Part shown: positions 11,201 through 24,860 of the stretch, one piece after another
Layout of the letters: every line of letters starts with the position of its first letter
Position numbering within the stretch: the stretch's first letter is position 1
Source: Monarcha castaneiventris obscurior
Lineage: Eukaryota > Chordata > Aves > Passeriformes > Monarchidae
NCBI GenBank assembly: GCA_026261815.1
Contig: JAMPIT010000890.1
Location: forward strand, 10,570,001 to 10,634,000
Direction: 5' to 3'
Length of the DNA stretch: 64,000 nucleotides
Notes under the pieces: model-generated
The model's input: only the letters and a program-made list of their open reading frames with translations
Told to the model about the DNA's origin: nothing
Databases searched by the model: none
Translations under genes and position numbers: made by a program

Positions 11201-14200
11201 GTTCCGCCCTTGCCCAAGACACACAGCCTTTGTAATTTCTCTTTTTGTTACTCCCAGTATTCCTCATTTAGGTATAAAGTGTCTGCCCCTCCCCTTTGTG
11301 ACAGCAGCTAACAGAATATTTGACTACATTCTCACCTCCACTTCTCCAAAAAAATGTAATTCGGTATTTGAAATCCTACATGGCAGAGGATGAGAATACG
11401 AACACCTTGCAGACAAGTCAAAGACCTTGTTCCTGTCTCCTTCCCCAAAGTCGGGATGCCTCCTTGGTAAGATCTGCACCTCTAGAACATACCTGGAAAC
11501 ACTTGTACATAGTATTATATATTTGTACTTTGCACATCTAGTGAATCAATCACTGCCAATCTAAAAGAATCTACAACTTGTTCCAATAAACTGCACTGTT
11601 TGTGCAAGTTCTTCTGAACCTAACCAGACTTAGAGTGTCTGATTGGGAAGCTGCACTATTTGTAAATTTCTGATTGTGAATGAGACTTAGGATGTAACCC
11701 ACTCAATCGGTGCATTTGGGATCTTACTGAATGCAACTTAACTTACAGTGCTGAATTGGTTATAATGAAATAATTAAACCTGGCTGCACCCAACCTCTCT
11801 GAGGACTAGCTGGAAAGCAGGAGGGTTTATTTTCTGATAAATTTCTATACTCTTAACGCAACACAGATCTCTGTAATAGTTCTGCAGTTAACACTTGCAT
11901 ACTGATTTCAGAAAGACTTGAACTACCCCTTCATCTACATTGTTGTTCATGGTACACCCTTGTATTTGCTATTAATAGTGTCATAATGACTAGCCTGAAT
12001 AGATTTTTATCTTGTTCTTGTTTAGCCAGCTCTGAAAGGAAACTACAGCTAGCTAGGCAAGGTGGAATGAGAGTCTGTCAGAGATGGTGACAGCCAGAAC
12101 TCCTTAACTTCATCCTTCTCATTGTCTTACACCAGAACTTATCCTTCAACACTCTCTTGTTGCTGTTTGCTTTGATCCTCCCCCTTACCCATATCTGAGT
12201 TCTGTTCAATATAGTAACTGAAGTTATATTTATATATATACAAAGTCACTTGCAAGTGCCCACTCCAATGAGGTTCAAGTTGGGGAGCTCTCAGGTGAAT
12301 CTAATTTGCCTTGTGATACCTATATCCCAAGGACATTGTAATCAAATAGGCTTTTACCAGCTGTAGAAACTTTGTTATACCAATTTCTTTTCCTAAGAAA
12401 GCAACCTGGAAAATGTGAAAAAGAAATGGGAAGAAAATCATATTTTCCTGAAAGTGGCTTGTTCCAGGTTTTAAAACAAAATGAAAAATCTCTGCACAAC
12501 TTGTGCTGTAAAAATGAAAGGAAAAAAGAAATGCCACCTGCCCTTTGGAAGTCCAGAGAGAAAATTCACTGAGGGGCTTGCCTTTTCCTTGCCAAAGTCA
12601 TTGCAAGTAGGAGGGATCCAACTCTTCTTAGGTGGTAGGAGGCAGCTACTACAGCTATCATTTCTTCCTCATGGTGTAAATTGGGTTTTGTAGAGAAGTA
12701 ACTGAAGCTCACAACTGGAATGAGATCCTGTACCACACCTGGCTTGTGACACAGCCTAGCCCTCACTGAATAATACATAATTAACAATATGTTCTCATTT
12801 TTAGTCATCTGCAACAAAGAACTGCAAGCCCCAGGGCCTGTTTTATACTGAGAAATTACCAGTTTCACAGAGCGACTCGAGGTGTCAGCAGAAATATAAT
12901 TGTTACTGACACACCTTTACAAACAACAATAAGATTAACAGAGTTCACTTCTGCCAAGATTTGGGATTATAACTAAGGGCATCTCATTCCCAAGAAGAGT
13001 GACTCCCAGAGAGGTTGGTTTTGTTTCTTTTTCTTTTTTTAATTTACCTTTAAGTTTTAGTAATTGTACCTAAAAAAGAAAAAAAAAGGGTAAGTAGGTA
13101 AGCAGACTCCTCTCCTTCTTTCATCCCTTCTTTATTATTTGCTGCAGTGAAGGGCCTTTTGTGCTGGACTTGTTCTGGAAATTTCCAACTTTCCTTAATG
13201 CAGAGGTTTGCACTTGGAAGCGTTTGATCTTGCAGTATGACTATTACTGCCCAATTAAATTTGATATACTGTGAAAATGAGTCACACTTTGACCAGGGCT
13301 ATAGAGATGGATCTCTTCAACTGTAATGGGGCTGTGACTGACCAGATGAAATTGTCCCAATGGTGGCAGCATAACATAAGAAATAAAATATGATTATATG
13401 AACGGTTTTCTCTTCGGTAAGGTATTTTAGGCTGAGTCATCATCACCAAAGAGGTATCCTTGTTCTCTGGGGGTAGGGTTGCCGTTAAAACCAAAACACA
13501 GCACTTATCTTGCTGCAAAATTGGAAAGAAAAGCATTTTGTTTGTTGCAGTCAGGAGACCAGGCAAGGTCAGCATTTCACACAAGATGGACCTTGCCTGG
13601 CAGCCATCTGGTTAAGATCCTCTGCTAGGACTTCACAGCAGGAAAGATAACATGCATTAGGGATCTTGTGTCAAAAAGAAATTTTTTTCTTAGATGTGAA
13701 AGCAAAACAAAATCTAGCATGTGAAATTCACAAGGTGAGGTTACTGCAGATGAATAGCGGCATAATTATGCAGCTATAAAATGACTGACTTTAACAAGTA
13801 AGCTCTTTTCTGGCTTAAAAAACCCCTCCCATCCCATCAAATTTTGTGGGGGTTTTGTATGTCCTGATAACTTTCTGATTATACATCATTGCATCTTTTC
13901 TAATTTTCTCACCTGGGCCTGGGCCTGCATGGTCTTGCATTTGTCCCAAATCCATGCATGTAAAAATCAGAAAAAATGTAAACAAGTTTGTCAAATACAA
14001 CAATTTACTGGTGAGGCCTTGCAGCACCTGGGAGCAGTCTGAAAGAGGAGAAATATTCAGCACAGGGAGAGTTAAACATCGGTGGTTTGAAAGGCTTTCG
14101 TCAGGAGCATCTTCTTTTCTGTGTTTCTGTGACTCTTCAGGGGGATGTGTATCCGTCTCTCTTATCTTAGTGAAGCAGCTGGGCTCCTGCTACCGTAAAT
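8300..14200. other. Intergenic region, no gene seen
   Basis: The DNA has mixed composition with short chance frames only. A TATA-rich microsatellite-like patch (12,225-12,240) and a few homopolymer runs are the only simple features. No tRNA, histone or coding exon with paired splice sites was recognised. Confidence 0.5.
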
Positions 14201-14432
14201 CAGGAGCAAAACCAAGGGATGGTGATGGGTAGGAGTTATGGCAGGGCGGTGGTGGTGCCTGGTGAGAGGGAGCAGAGCAGCTTAAAACGAGGTGCTCAGC
14301 CTTCCTGTGGGAGGGAGAGATGGGGGATACGGAGCCTGCAGTGCGGTGGCGACAGCAGGGAAGGGGCAGAGCTGATACCCGTGGGGCAAATCCTTCTCTG
14401 GGGAGTGGGAACCCCCACCCCCCGAGCTTGGC

Positions 14433-17400
14433 ATGGAGCAGCTGGGAGGTAAGTGTGGGCATGGGCTCAGGGTGGGAGTGCTGGGAGTTATGTCACATCC
14501 TGCCTCTGAAAGCCGCTGCTGCCAGAGTCAAAGCCACAGGAGCTGCTTGCACACAACAGCCTCTCAAAATTGCAAGGCTTGAGATGCCTTTCTCATCTTG
14601 AGGAGCAGAGGCTTTTGCTAGCACACAGTTACGTGGCATCTTCAAGTGCAGTGATTATGGGTGGGATGATTTTTAGGCATTCCTCTTGGTCATCATTTTG
14701 ATCCTGTTCGCCTGGCTTTGGCACATGGGTGATGGTACAGTCAAGATGCTGAAGCTGCTGCATGGGAGCCAGGTCGCATAAATACATATGCACAGCCTGA
14801 TTTATCTCCCTCACTGCCTGGTTCCCCAGCAGAGCCCCAGCACTGGGCTTCCCGGTGCTTTAGAGCAGCCCTAAGGATGCAGGGTTCAAACATGCAAAGT
14901 AGTCTCTGATGAGTCACCACAGAAGAAAATGGTTTGATGAGCAACTGAGAGTTGCCACCCAAGACTACAAAGGTTGTTTCAGGGCAGTGATCTGCTTCAC
15001 ATCTCTGCATGGGGCAATGCAACAGGTTCCCCATGTTCCTTCCTGCATTTGAGATAGAGTAATAATACTTGTTGCCCAGCTGGGGTCCCTGAGGAGCGCT
15101 TGGCCTCAGGGAGTGTTGGTGCCTTTAGTCCCAGGTGCTGGCTGTGAGGGCAGAGGGCTGCAGACAGTCAACCTGGAAGAAGCCCAGGGGACTTGCACCC
15201 TCCCTCCTTCATCCCTTCTGCAGGGAGAAGAGCCTTACTTCAAAGTGCCCCCCCTCCACCAGCAGCTGTGTTTCCCTCCTCTCTTGGTCTTGGAGACACT
15301 TAAAATAGCACAACGTTTACCTGAACTCAGATGTAACCACAGTGGAGGACAAGGGAGTATTTTTGCTAATGTCTCTGCTTGTGTGGGACTAGCTGTGTGC
15401 TTGCAGATGCCTTTTCAGATGTTGGTGGGCAGCCAAGCAACAGCTGCTTGTGGTACCATCTTCCTGAGCTGGGATCAGTGCACTCCAGCACTTTGTGCAC
15501 CTGCCTTTTGTCATGCATAGGTCTCAGTTTTTCTTGCTGTTTAGGAAAAGAAAATTAAAAAAACCCCAAATGCAAACAAACAAGCAAATCAGATTGGGAT
15601 GCTCAGTGGGCAATTTCTAAAGAACTCCCTATAAAATGTGAACTTGCCATACATGTCAGTGCCTACACAACTGCAAAAAGCTGAAAGCCTCCCCTGAAAA
15701 AAACAGCTTGGGACAAAAAGTGAACATCCAGAGGTTCCTGGGCCACCTGCCTGAGAGGAGCCAGGCACAGCATCTCTGCAGCAGTGAGGGTAGAGGCTGC
15801 CATCAGGGCATGGCCGATCATTATGGACATTGTTGTGGAAAGGTGGTGTCCCACAGAGAGCATATATGCCAGGATTTACCCCCATGGCAGTGGAGCATGG
15901 TCACAGAGGTTTCCCCTATGACCTGCAGCACCTGTCCCACCATATCCTTTCCCCTTTCACTTACTTGGTCATTTGTTTGCTGTTACATGTATTGGATGTA
16001 CCAGACTTGCAATAGAAACAGCTCCTCCAAAAGGCCACATTTCCTGCTCCTTTCCTGAGGCTTCAGGCAACCTGTCATGGAGCACAAAGGAGACACTGCA
16101 GCTGTGGGTATCTTGCAGGTCACAGATCTGCACCTATAAAAGCACTGCCACTGCCTCTTGCAATATAATGGTGCCACCCTATTTCCTGCAGCCACATGAA
16201 ACGTTCCCTGACATGTTCCAGCCACAGCAGCAGTGACAAAATAGCACAGTAACATCCCAGAGCCACTGTGTGAAACCAGACCCTTACTCATCAGCTTTTG
16301 CACTGCTTCAGAAACACTGTCCTACCCTTCACCATAGGTCTGTACTCAGCTTTGCCTGAGCTGGACTTTTAACATCAGCCATGTCTCCAGCAAGAAGCAC
16401 TCCTTACCAGGAATAATCATTTCCTCCTCTTAAATAAGATCAAAAGCATTCAGCAATAACCACTTTGATCTATGACTTGCATTTCCTCTTGGACTTGCCA
16501 TTGGCTTACAGAGATTTACATTCCCATCAACACTTTCAGAACAGCACCACACAGGCTGAATGGGGGGGTGTGTATGTGTGTGTCCAAGTTTCCTACATCC
16601 TTAAGCTTATCAGTCAGAAAATCAAATGTTGGGGCATTTGCATGTTATTATTGCTTACCTATTTTATCTACTTAGCCTAATTAGCTAACTAGACTCATTT
16701 AATCCCCAGCATTCACTAATCCCAATTAGGGATGGGCCCAAACCAGGACCTGGGTCCCAATTAGGAGGTAACAAGCTCTTGCAATCTGCTGCCTCCAGCA
16801 ATCCCTGCAGCTGATCGTGGTGTGTGGGAGTGCAGGAGCCCCCATGAAGCAGCAAGGAATTGCAGACACACATCACCTCTGTGCTCAAGCTCTACAGACA
16901 ACTGAGCAGCAGATCAGGATCTAAATGTGTCATTTACTTTGCAATGGTCTGTGTATATCTCGAGCACTATACCTTCTCCCCCTGCCCCCCAAAAATGTGA
17001 GGGGGAGTTGGTTTTTGCACCTGTCTGTATCAGTTGCATCAAACCATCCATAGTGGCCAGAAGAGCCCCTGACTATTACAGCTCTTATATCTCATCATTC
17101 TTTGCAGCTGCTTCTTGTCCCCTTGGCTAATTCTGAACACAACATGGTGACAAGCCCACACACATGCTGTAGCCACTATGCACAAGTAGCTGTAGCAAGA
17201 AATTATGCCCAGATGAAAAAATGAGCTTGTTCTGCAATAGCTGTGGTCAATTGGACAGACCTTGGATCTTACTTCTGACTTGGCTGCTAAAAAGGGCTAC
17301 TTGTGTTTGCTCTCCTTCTGCATGCACAAGGGAGGGACAGTGGCATGCACAGCACCTGCAGGCACTTCAGCATGTCCCCATGAACATCAGGTCCAAGAGT

Positions 17401-20400
17401 CCCTCACTGTTTCACCAAAGCTACAGAGCTGAAGGATGAGGTACGAGTGGTCTCTTCCAGATCCCACACCATTGACGTGGTTTCTTTTAGCACAAAGTCG
17501 CACAGAGAGACCGAGCAGCACTTGCCTCCTTGATGTTTTCAAAGAGCCATGTCTTCCACTTGGGACTGTACCTGGTCTCCATCTTCCCCTGTACTAGGGA
17601 AGGGTTTTACCTTCTACAGGACTGACACCACTGGCGAGACATGCTGCATTCCCCTGCAGGGAGACAAAGGGCTTTGGTAACCTCTGCAGGCAGGAGGCTC
17701 CACGTGGGCCTCCTACAGCCTTTTCCTAAGTATGTTCTTCTTCCCCCAGCCAGGGATGTCTGACTCTGCCAAGATGTGGATGCATAACTTGCCAGCTCCT
17801 CTCACTGGAATCTAATAGCTAGCTCACTGAACAAAGAAAATCCAATTTGGCACCAAAAAAACAAACAGTCTAATTCTGGTCTCTCATTTTTTTTCCCTGC
17901 TGGTGCAGTTCATCAGACTTTTCACTGATTTATACCTTGGATGCAAGAAAAGTTTCAGACTCAAGGTTATTCTCCTGTCAGGTGTAGGCATGTCCTCACT
18001 GTAACAGAATGAAAGGATTTATGAGCTGCGGCTGTTCACAAAGGGAGAGAGACATGCAGCTCCTGGAGCAGGTCCAGCGCAGGGCAGTGGAGATGATTAA
18101 GGGATGAGGACAGGCTGAGGAAGCTGGGCCTGTTCAGCCTCAAGAAGAGACAACTGAGAGGGGAAGTCACCAACATTTATAAGTATGTCAAGGAAGGATG
18201 TCAAGAGGACAGAACCAGGCTCTGCTCAGTGATACCAAGCAGTAGGACATGAGGGAAGGGGCAGAAACTGATGCACAGGAAGTTCCACCTGAACAGGAGG
18301 AAGAACTTTACTGTGCAGGTGGCCGAGCACTGCAATACATTGCCCAGAGAGGCTGCAGAGTCTCCCTCACTGGAGATATCCAAGAACTGTCTGGATGCAA
18401 TCCTGTGCAATGTCCTCTAGGATGACCCTGCTTGAGCAGGGAGGTTGAACCAGATGACATCTTGTGGTGCCTTCCAGCCTGACCCATTTTGTGATTCTGT
18501 GAATGTTCACATCTGTATGGCAATTATGGGGGGCAGTGGTGGGCCACAAGTCCCCAGGTGCCTGGAGAATGAGGCTTCTTCTGGTAAGTGTCTTTGATGA
18601 ATTGTTTCTAAAATCCTGATGGCACCTTAGGGGTTTTTTTTCCCCATTTTCTTCAAGAGGACCACTAGAAAATTAAGTGATTGTAGTTTCCTTTGCTGTA
18701 GCAGAGCTTAAAGGGGAAATTAACTCGGGAGCTCATGCACTGCTCACTGAATTCAGCAGGGCCTTTTCTGCCAGCTTCAGTGGAAGTTCTGGAACCGGCT
18801 CTCTATCAAAGGTGACTTTGATTTTCTGTGGTTGTGTGGGCCTTTCCTCCCATTTCTCTGTGGGGAATAGCTTTGGGAGGCTTCAGAGCTCAGATGAAGT
18901 ATTTGCTGTACCTAGCCCTCGGCTTATTTTCTTCCTTGCATTGTGACTGTTCCTCTCTTTTACAGTTGGCAGCTGTAATCACTGCTGGCCTCCTCCTGCT
19001 CTACATCCCGCTGTGCTATGAGGATTTCCATTTCCATGTGGCTCATGTGTATGCTCGCCTGGGGTACCCCAGTGCCCAGCACATCCTGGGACAGAGGTAT
19101 TTGCAAGGTAATGTTTCTCCAACCATGGCTAACTTGCTGCCAGAGTGTGTGTGCTTCTAAGCCAGAACCACAAACGTGGCTTTGTGGTACCAACACACTG
19201 CTGGATTTGGACACTGTACTTTATAACCCGTCTGTGACTTTGTTGCCTTGTCTCACACCCAGGAGCTGGAGTGGAAAAAAATGAGGACATGGCCATGCAC
19301 TGGTTCAGGTGAGGCACAAAAATCCCCCAAGCAATTCCTGCCATGGGAAATTGGATTCTTCTGGGGAAAGGCTACTGTGGTATGGGAGGAGGAAAAAGCT
19401 GGCAGTGCTCTGAGGGGGAAAGCTGGCCTGAGCTGTCCTGTGCTGGTGGGAAGGAGGTTCACAGGTGGCAGCAGGGACAGTGGGAGCTCCTGACTTCTCA
19501 CTGCGGGTTGTATTATACTTTGCTCCACTTTCCTCACCTGCTAGTATTATTTTTTTTAATCAGTGGGAAGAAAGGAAGTGTCTTGACAGTGGGAGTGCAG
19601 AGGGATGCTGGTGCTGCTGTGTGGCTTTATGGGGAGGTTTGAGCTGCAGGTGGGCAGCAGGAAAAATGCACAGGTGCAGGATGGGAGTGAGCCAGGAGCT
19701 CCTGAGGCAACGGGAAATCAAGTTACAGCAGTGTATTATTTTCCTGCTCTCAGCACAGCCTCCCAAGAGGCTTCTGCCACATAAGTGATGCAGCCATGCC
19801 TGCGTGTGCATTTGCTGTGGTACCCATAGTAGTTACACCTGTGGTGGGAGCCTGGGCCGCATCCCTCAAAATCCTACCATTTTTGGTGAGAAATGGGAAG
19901 GATTAAGGACATGGAAATTTAGTGTGCTACCAAAAAAGCAAGGGGAGAGAAGTAGGCACATTGGATGTTATGTCTGCCTGCTCAAGGCATAGAACAGCAT
20001 CAAGCTGCAGGAGTTTTAGGGTGGAAATAACTATGCCTGTGAGAGGAGATGTAAACCAAGAAGGCATCATTAAAGACATCCATACCTAGAGAAACACTGA
20101 AGCCTTCATGCTTTTCTGAATAAGGATGTTTCCCAAATCAGAGCCTGAAATTTCAAAGGAGTCACATTTCAAAAAGTGAATTATGCGTAACTTTTTCCTT
20201 ATTTGCTCAACTAGCAACTAAGTACCACACAGCTGCTCACTGGTTTCTCCCCTTCTCTCCCAGTCCTGTGGGATGGGGAGGAGAACTGGAATAAGGTAAA
20301 ACCCATGGGTTGAGATAAGAGCAGTGTGATAATTGAAATAAAGTAAAATAGAACAGTAACAATAGTAATAAAAGAGAGGAATAAACTCAAAGATACAGAA

Positions 20401-22102
20401 GTGATGCCCAGTACTATTGCTCACCACACTCTGAACAATGCCCAGCCTGTCCCCAACGAGCAATCAGCAGCTCCTGACCAACCTCTCCAGTGTATACACT
20501 GACCATGATGCTCCATGGCATGGAATATCCCTTTGGCAAGTTGGGATCTGCTGTCCTGGCCGTGCTCCCTCCCAGCTTCTTGTGCACCTGCTCGCTGCCA
20601 GAGCGTGGGAAACTGAAAAATCCTGGATTTAGGGTAAGCACTGCTCAGCAACAACCAAAGTATCAGTGTGTTACCAACATTCTTCTCATACTGAATCCAA
20701 AGCACAGCACTGTACCAGCTGCTAGGAAGAAGAGTAACTCTCTCAGCCAAAACCAACTCCTACCTTGCTTGAAAACATTCAAACTCAGGTTTTCTTGTTC
20801 TGTACTTCTCTTACCATTTTCTGTGCTTGTCTCTTCCCGGCTGTAGGCAAGCTGCGGGGCAGGGCCATCCCCACTCCTCCTTCAACCTGGCAGTGGGGAC
20901 ACTCAGAAACATGACCATGGCACTTGAAGAAGGGTAACATGAGATAATCCTCTTCCTTCCCATTACAGCTTAATTCCCAGCTCCTCTTGGGGAGGGAGGG
21001 AAACCTGGTGCTCTGGGTACTCCATGCACGAAGCCACTCCAGCATTTCTAATGCCCTCTTTTTGCATTGTCAATAATGCAGCCCTACCTGCAGCAGAGAA
21101 ATGGAAAACCACAGTTAGTCCAAAGACATTTTTAAAATTAGGTGTCACAGTACCTAAAATGCCTGTGGTCTGATTGCATATGTTTTTCCATGATGATTTC
21201 CCAGTGAGGGCAAGGGACAAGACCTGTACTGGTATAGAAAGAGCTATTGAAGTGACGTGTGAATTTTCTGCTATAAAGACCTGCCTTTCTCTTTTAAGGA
21301 AGTTCCCTTTTCACTCTCCTTGTCCAGTGGGGTCAGTAAGAGGTTTCCTCTTGACTGCATGTGGGTGGGGTTGAAACTGCCTGGGATGAGTTTCTCTCCC
21401 TGATGTGCACGTGCACACCACACACCAGTGCAGACAAAGAAGACTTGCCTTGTGCTTTGTACTGTCACTGTGGAGGCTTGTCCTGGGGCTAAGTGACGCT
21501 GGAGCAACTGATCCCATCACAGTGAAACCCACACCTTTTTTGATTTTGTATATTATTTCGAGTCTTTTCATTTGCTCCAAGCCTGAAAATTAAAACTGAG
21601 GTTGAAGAGAGCAGTTGTAAGCTAAATGAAGCTTAAAAAAGCATTGTTTGGGCAAACCTTGTGATTTGAAGCCAGTGCATTTTGTTTCAGTCTCCACTGC
21701 ATACTGCATGATCAGACTCACATATTGGGTGGTATGTCAAGAACTCCAAAGCCATTTCTCCTTCAACTAAGATGAGAGTTGAAGAACAAGACCAAGACCA
21801 AACCAAGAACATATGTGCTCAGACCACAGGGAAAAGCAGAAGGAAAATCAGATCGTTTTCTGAATAGGGGAGAGTTAACTTTACAGATGTTTTCAGATTG
21901 AGTAGCTCTGTTCCTCTTAAAAAAGCCTGGGTAATTAAAATTTATCTAAGAATGAATTTAGGACTTCCTCCTAGATTTTCTTGATGAAGGTTTCGTGTCC
22001 TTCAGGGAAGTGGAGAAACTCCTCAGTGTGGCAGCAGCCCATGGGCTCCGAGAAGCTCAGCAGCTTTTGGAAAACATCCTCAAGAGCAGAAACCTTCCCT
22101 GA
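14433..22102 (+). CDS. Small membrane protein with SEL1-like repeat, five exons (unrecognised gene)
   Basis: I assembled this gene from splice sites and phase. Coding exons are 14433-14448, 18702-18811, 18966-19107, 19263-19308 and 22006-22102, each internal border GT/AG. Phases match throughout and the join gives 411 nt, 136 residues and a stop. The start has a good Kozak context (G at -3 and +4). Seen in the protein: a polar Ser/Gly-rich N-terminus ([20 protein letters not shown]), one hydrophobic stretch around residues 43-56 ([14 protein letters not shown]) that could be a membrane anchor, then a SEL1-type motif ([20 protein letters not shown], then AMHWF, then [13 protein letters not shown]). 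SEL1 repeats are alpha-helical protein-interaction modules. I cannot name the gene or state a function. The last three exons are better supported than the 16-nt first coding exon. A possible poly(A) signal is at 22779-22784. The last intron contains an antisense LTR. Confidence 0.65.
14449..18701 (+). other. Putative intron 1 of the SEL1-like gene
   Basis: It starts with a strong GTAAGT donor and ends with a CTGTAG acceptor. It is 4.25 kb with no other exon recognised, and contains one CR1 fragment near its 3' end. Its status depends on the first coding exon being correct. Confidence 0.45.
18030..18502 (+). mobile_element. CR1 LINE 3' fragment
   Basis: The fragment matches the avian CR1 3' region from memory. 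It has the 'rolling' phrase around GGCCTGTTCAGCCTCAAGAA, the GAGGTTGAACCAGATGA segment and the terminal GTGATTCTGTGA. It is 5' truncated, diverged and in sense orientation. CR1 copies usually lack poly(A) tails and end in this short repeat, as here. Confidence 0.9.
20222..20770 (-). mobile_element. Avian ERV LTR (solo, degenerate), minus orientation
   Basis: On the minus strand this matches a widespread avian endogenous-retrovirus LTR. Recognisable phrases (plus-strand reading) are GGAATATCCCTTTGGCAAGT, CTCCCAGCTTCTTGTGCACC and ACAGCACTGTACCAGCTGCT, with a decayed TATA region near 20491-20500. No internal retroviral genes flank it, so it is a solo LTR. It lies in the last intron of the SEL1-like gene, antisense to it. 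Edges are approximate and the family name is not assigned. Confidence 0.75.
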
Positions 22103-22784
22103 ATGACTGCTGCATCACCAATGCTCCTCCAGCCTTGCCTTCTGCACTCAGCAACCCCACTTTCTCCTTGCTGAGTATCTAGTCTTTAGGTTGAATCAGT
22201 CATTGGACATAACATTTGCTTTGTGCTGCATCTCCATGGTCAGTTCTATGGCAGTCATGTGCTGCTGCTCCTTCTCTGTTTGCTTCCTGGCTTTCCACTT
22301 CTGAAGACTGCTGGAGAGATGGAGGAGATCAATAGCCTTCAAGGTTACACTGATGATGGGCACATGAACGTTTTTGAAAAAACTCCCATCACTGTTACAC
22401 CAGCTCATCTGCTAATGCTAAGTTAGATCCAATATGGGTCTGGGCTTGGTGCAGTGTTGCTTGCATGTTTGTGCCACCTTTCATGTGATAACTGATCACA
22501 GCTAAGGCTTTATCACTGTAAATCAGCATAACATGCATGCGTGATCCATTTGTGCTGGAAATGACAGTGATTTAATAGAAAATATAAATGATGCTCTCAC
22601 TTAACAGCTATTGTTCCTTATCAACATTACCACTGTCATGCCAGCTCTGGAGAAAAGTAATTCAATTTAATGGAAGGTGCCTTCATTTTCAGGGTGGTCT
22701 CAGTTTAAAACCACAGTGAGCAATTGCATTTCATGGGAAGTGGACTCCCAAAACAAAGACCGGCAGAGTTTTGCTAGCAATAAA
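22103..22784 (+). other. Probable 3' UTR of the SEL1-like gene
   Basis: Noncoding sequence after the TGA at 22100-22102, running to the first good AATAAA at 22779-22784. The extent is inferred from that signal only; no other element was seen in it. Confidence 0.4.
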
Positions 22785-24245
22785 ATTGTTTCCCAGGGCT
22801 TTTGTTGGTGTGCAATGTTTCCCTTCTTCCTACCATGATTATTCAGCTCACTTGTTGCATGACACAAGGTCCTGCACTCCCCCTGGGTGCCTGAGGCCAC
22901 ACTGGTGAGCCCAAAAGCAAGGGGCTGCCACTGAGCAAGCCCATGCTGGGGTCCAGACTTCAGTTTCTCAGAATTGCTGTTGTGCCATGACTCGTAGGCA
23001 AAGGGATGAAGGGTTTTATCCAGGCTTCTGTTTTCCTGTCCCCTCTTGGGTGGCAGCCTCGGTATCTTTCTAGGGTGATCCTGGCAACAACTGGGGGGCA
23101 TCCCACAGGCACAGCATGCCAGCACCCCACACCGTGGAGACTGGTGGAGGCTGTGTGGTGACCACACATTAAGGGATGGCTGGGCTTTGCCTCTTCTCCG
23201 CCTGGCTGTCCCCAGGCTGGGCTCCTCAGGGCCAGCTCTGCTTCTTGCTCCCAACAGGAGATCCCAAAGAGGAGACCTGTGGCCTGGCTGTCCTGCCTCC
23301 CTCACTTGTCCCTGGCAGCATGCTGCAGACCAGTGCTCTCTGGTGCAGTGCAGCTGCCTGCTTCCCCCCACTCATCTCCTTTCTCTTTCCCTTCTGTGCT
23401 CCCTCCCACACAGCCCTTTATTAAATCTGGTACCACAAACTGCACAGCAGAGCAGAGCTCCAGGTGAGCTTCTCTGTTTCCTACTCCTCAAGCAGAAAAG
23501 CGAGACACCATTTGCCAGCTCAAAAAGGAGCTTATTTCCATAGCCTCTGCAGTGGCTGTGGACTGGTGTCCTAAGCCAGGACCCTTTGAAAGCAGGGGAA
23601 TATTTCCCTTGATGTGCGCCTCGTGCTGCATCACAGCTCACATGCTCTTTTTTTTCCTCATAGAGTAAACATTCATGAGCTGTAGCTCCTGATTTGGAAA
23701 TTAGACTTATGCTTTATGTCTCATATATAGAGAGATGCACCAATTAAGTGCATCAGGCATTCTTTCCAGGCCTGTGAGCAGGAAAACCTTGTCTGTCTCC
23801 ACAAAACAGCATCCACCAGGCGAGTAACATGAGGAGCTGTCTCAAAAACCCCACTGAAACCCATAGCCAGTGTGTGCTGCCACTGCTCTACCCCCAAAAT
23901 AACCCTCCTTGTTTTCTCCATCCTCCCTAACCACAGCAGCCAATGTCAGAGGGACATCCAAGCGTGGTTGCAGAGAGCCATATCCTGTTGCACACTTGTG
24001 TCAACTAGCAATGGCCAAATCCACACACCTTTCCTATTGCCACCGGGTCCAGGATGGTGCTGTCAGTGGCCCAGATAAGACATAAGGCACTACCTCAGTG
24101 ATCTAAGGTGTACTAACCTGTGAGGAGCAAGTATGCTGAGGGCCTGGTGAGCAGGGTCATTGCATTTCGCCGTGTGCTGGATTGCCCCTGGCTGGATGCT
24201 AGACACCCATCAAAGCCACTCTCTCACTCTCCTCTGCAACTGGAC
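22785..24245. other. Intergenic, no gene supported
   Basis: Moderately GC-rich sequence. A 223-codon minus-strand frame (22700-23371) is present but has a low-complexity composition, no recognisable domain and no splice or promoter context. I see no exon in it. Confidence 0.45.
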
Positions 24246-24249
24246 TGGG

Positions 24250-24860
24250 GAGAGAAAATATAACAACAGGTTCATGAGTTAAGGACTGGGAGCCATCACT
24301 CACCAAATGCTGTCACGGGCAAAACAGACTGAACTTGGGGATATTAATTAAATTTATTACTAAAAATATCAGAGCAAAAAAATGAAAAATAAATTTTAAA
24401 ACCAACTTCCTCCTCATCCCTCCCTCCTGCCCTGGCTCTACTTCCTCTCCTCCCAGTGGTGCAGAGAGATGGGGAATGGGGGTTATGGTCAGTTCACCAC
24501 AGCTGTTTCTGTCACTGCTTCCACCTCAGGGAGAGCAGTCCTTCTGGTCCAGTGTGGGGTCCCTCCCAGAGGAGACAGTTCTCCACGAACTGCTCCAACG
24601 TGGTCCCTTTTCATGGGGTGCAGTCCCCTTCTGCTCTTCTCTGGCCACAATTACACCTGTACATCATTTTTCCCCTTCTTAAATATGTTATTGCAAAGAC
24701 ATTACTATCATTCCTGACTGGGCCAGCCTTAGCCAGTGGCACATTTGTCTTGGAACCAGATGGCATTGGCTCTGTCAGACATGGGGGAAGCTTCTGGCAG
24801 CATCTCCCAGAAGCCATCCCATAGCCCCCTCACTATCAAAATATGGCCACACAAACCCAG
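24250..24860 (-). mobile_element. Avian ERVL-type LTR, minus orientation
   Basis: The match is to a widespread avian LTR. The minus-strand copy has a TATTTAAG TATA-like box (24678-24690) and an AATAAA (24353-24358). The plus-strand text carries CATGGGGGAAGCTTCTGGCA and GGGTCCCTCCCAGAGGAGAC, hallmarks of this family. The middle repeated part seen in longer copies is shortened. No gag, pol or env frames adjoin it. Confidence 0.75.

Noticed and set aside
22700..23371. 223-codon minus-strand frame
   Set aside because: It is long for chance but has no domain, no splice or promoter context and mixed low-complexity composition. Conservation data would be needed to revive it.
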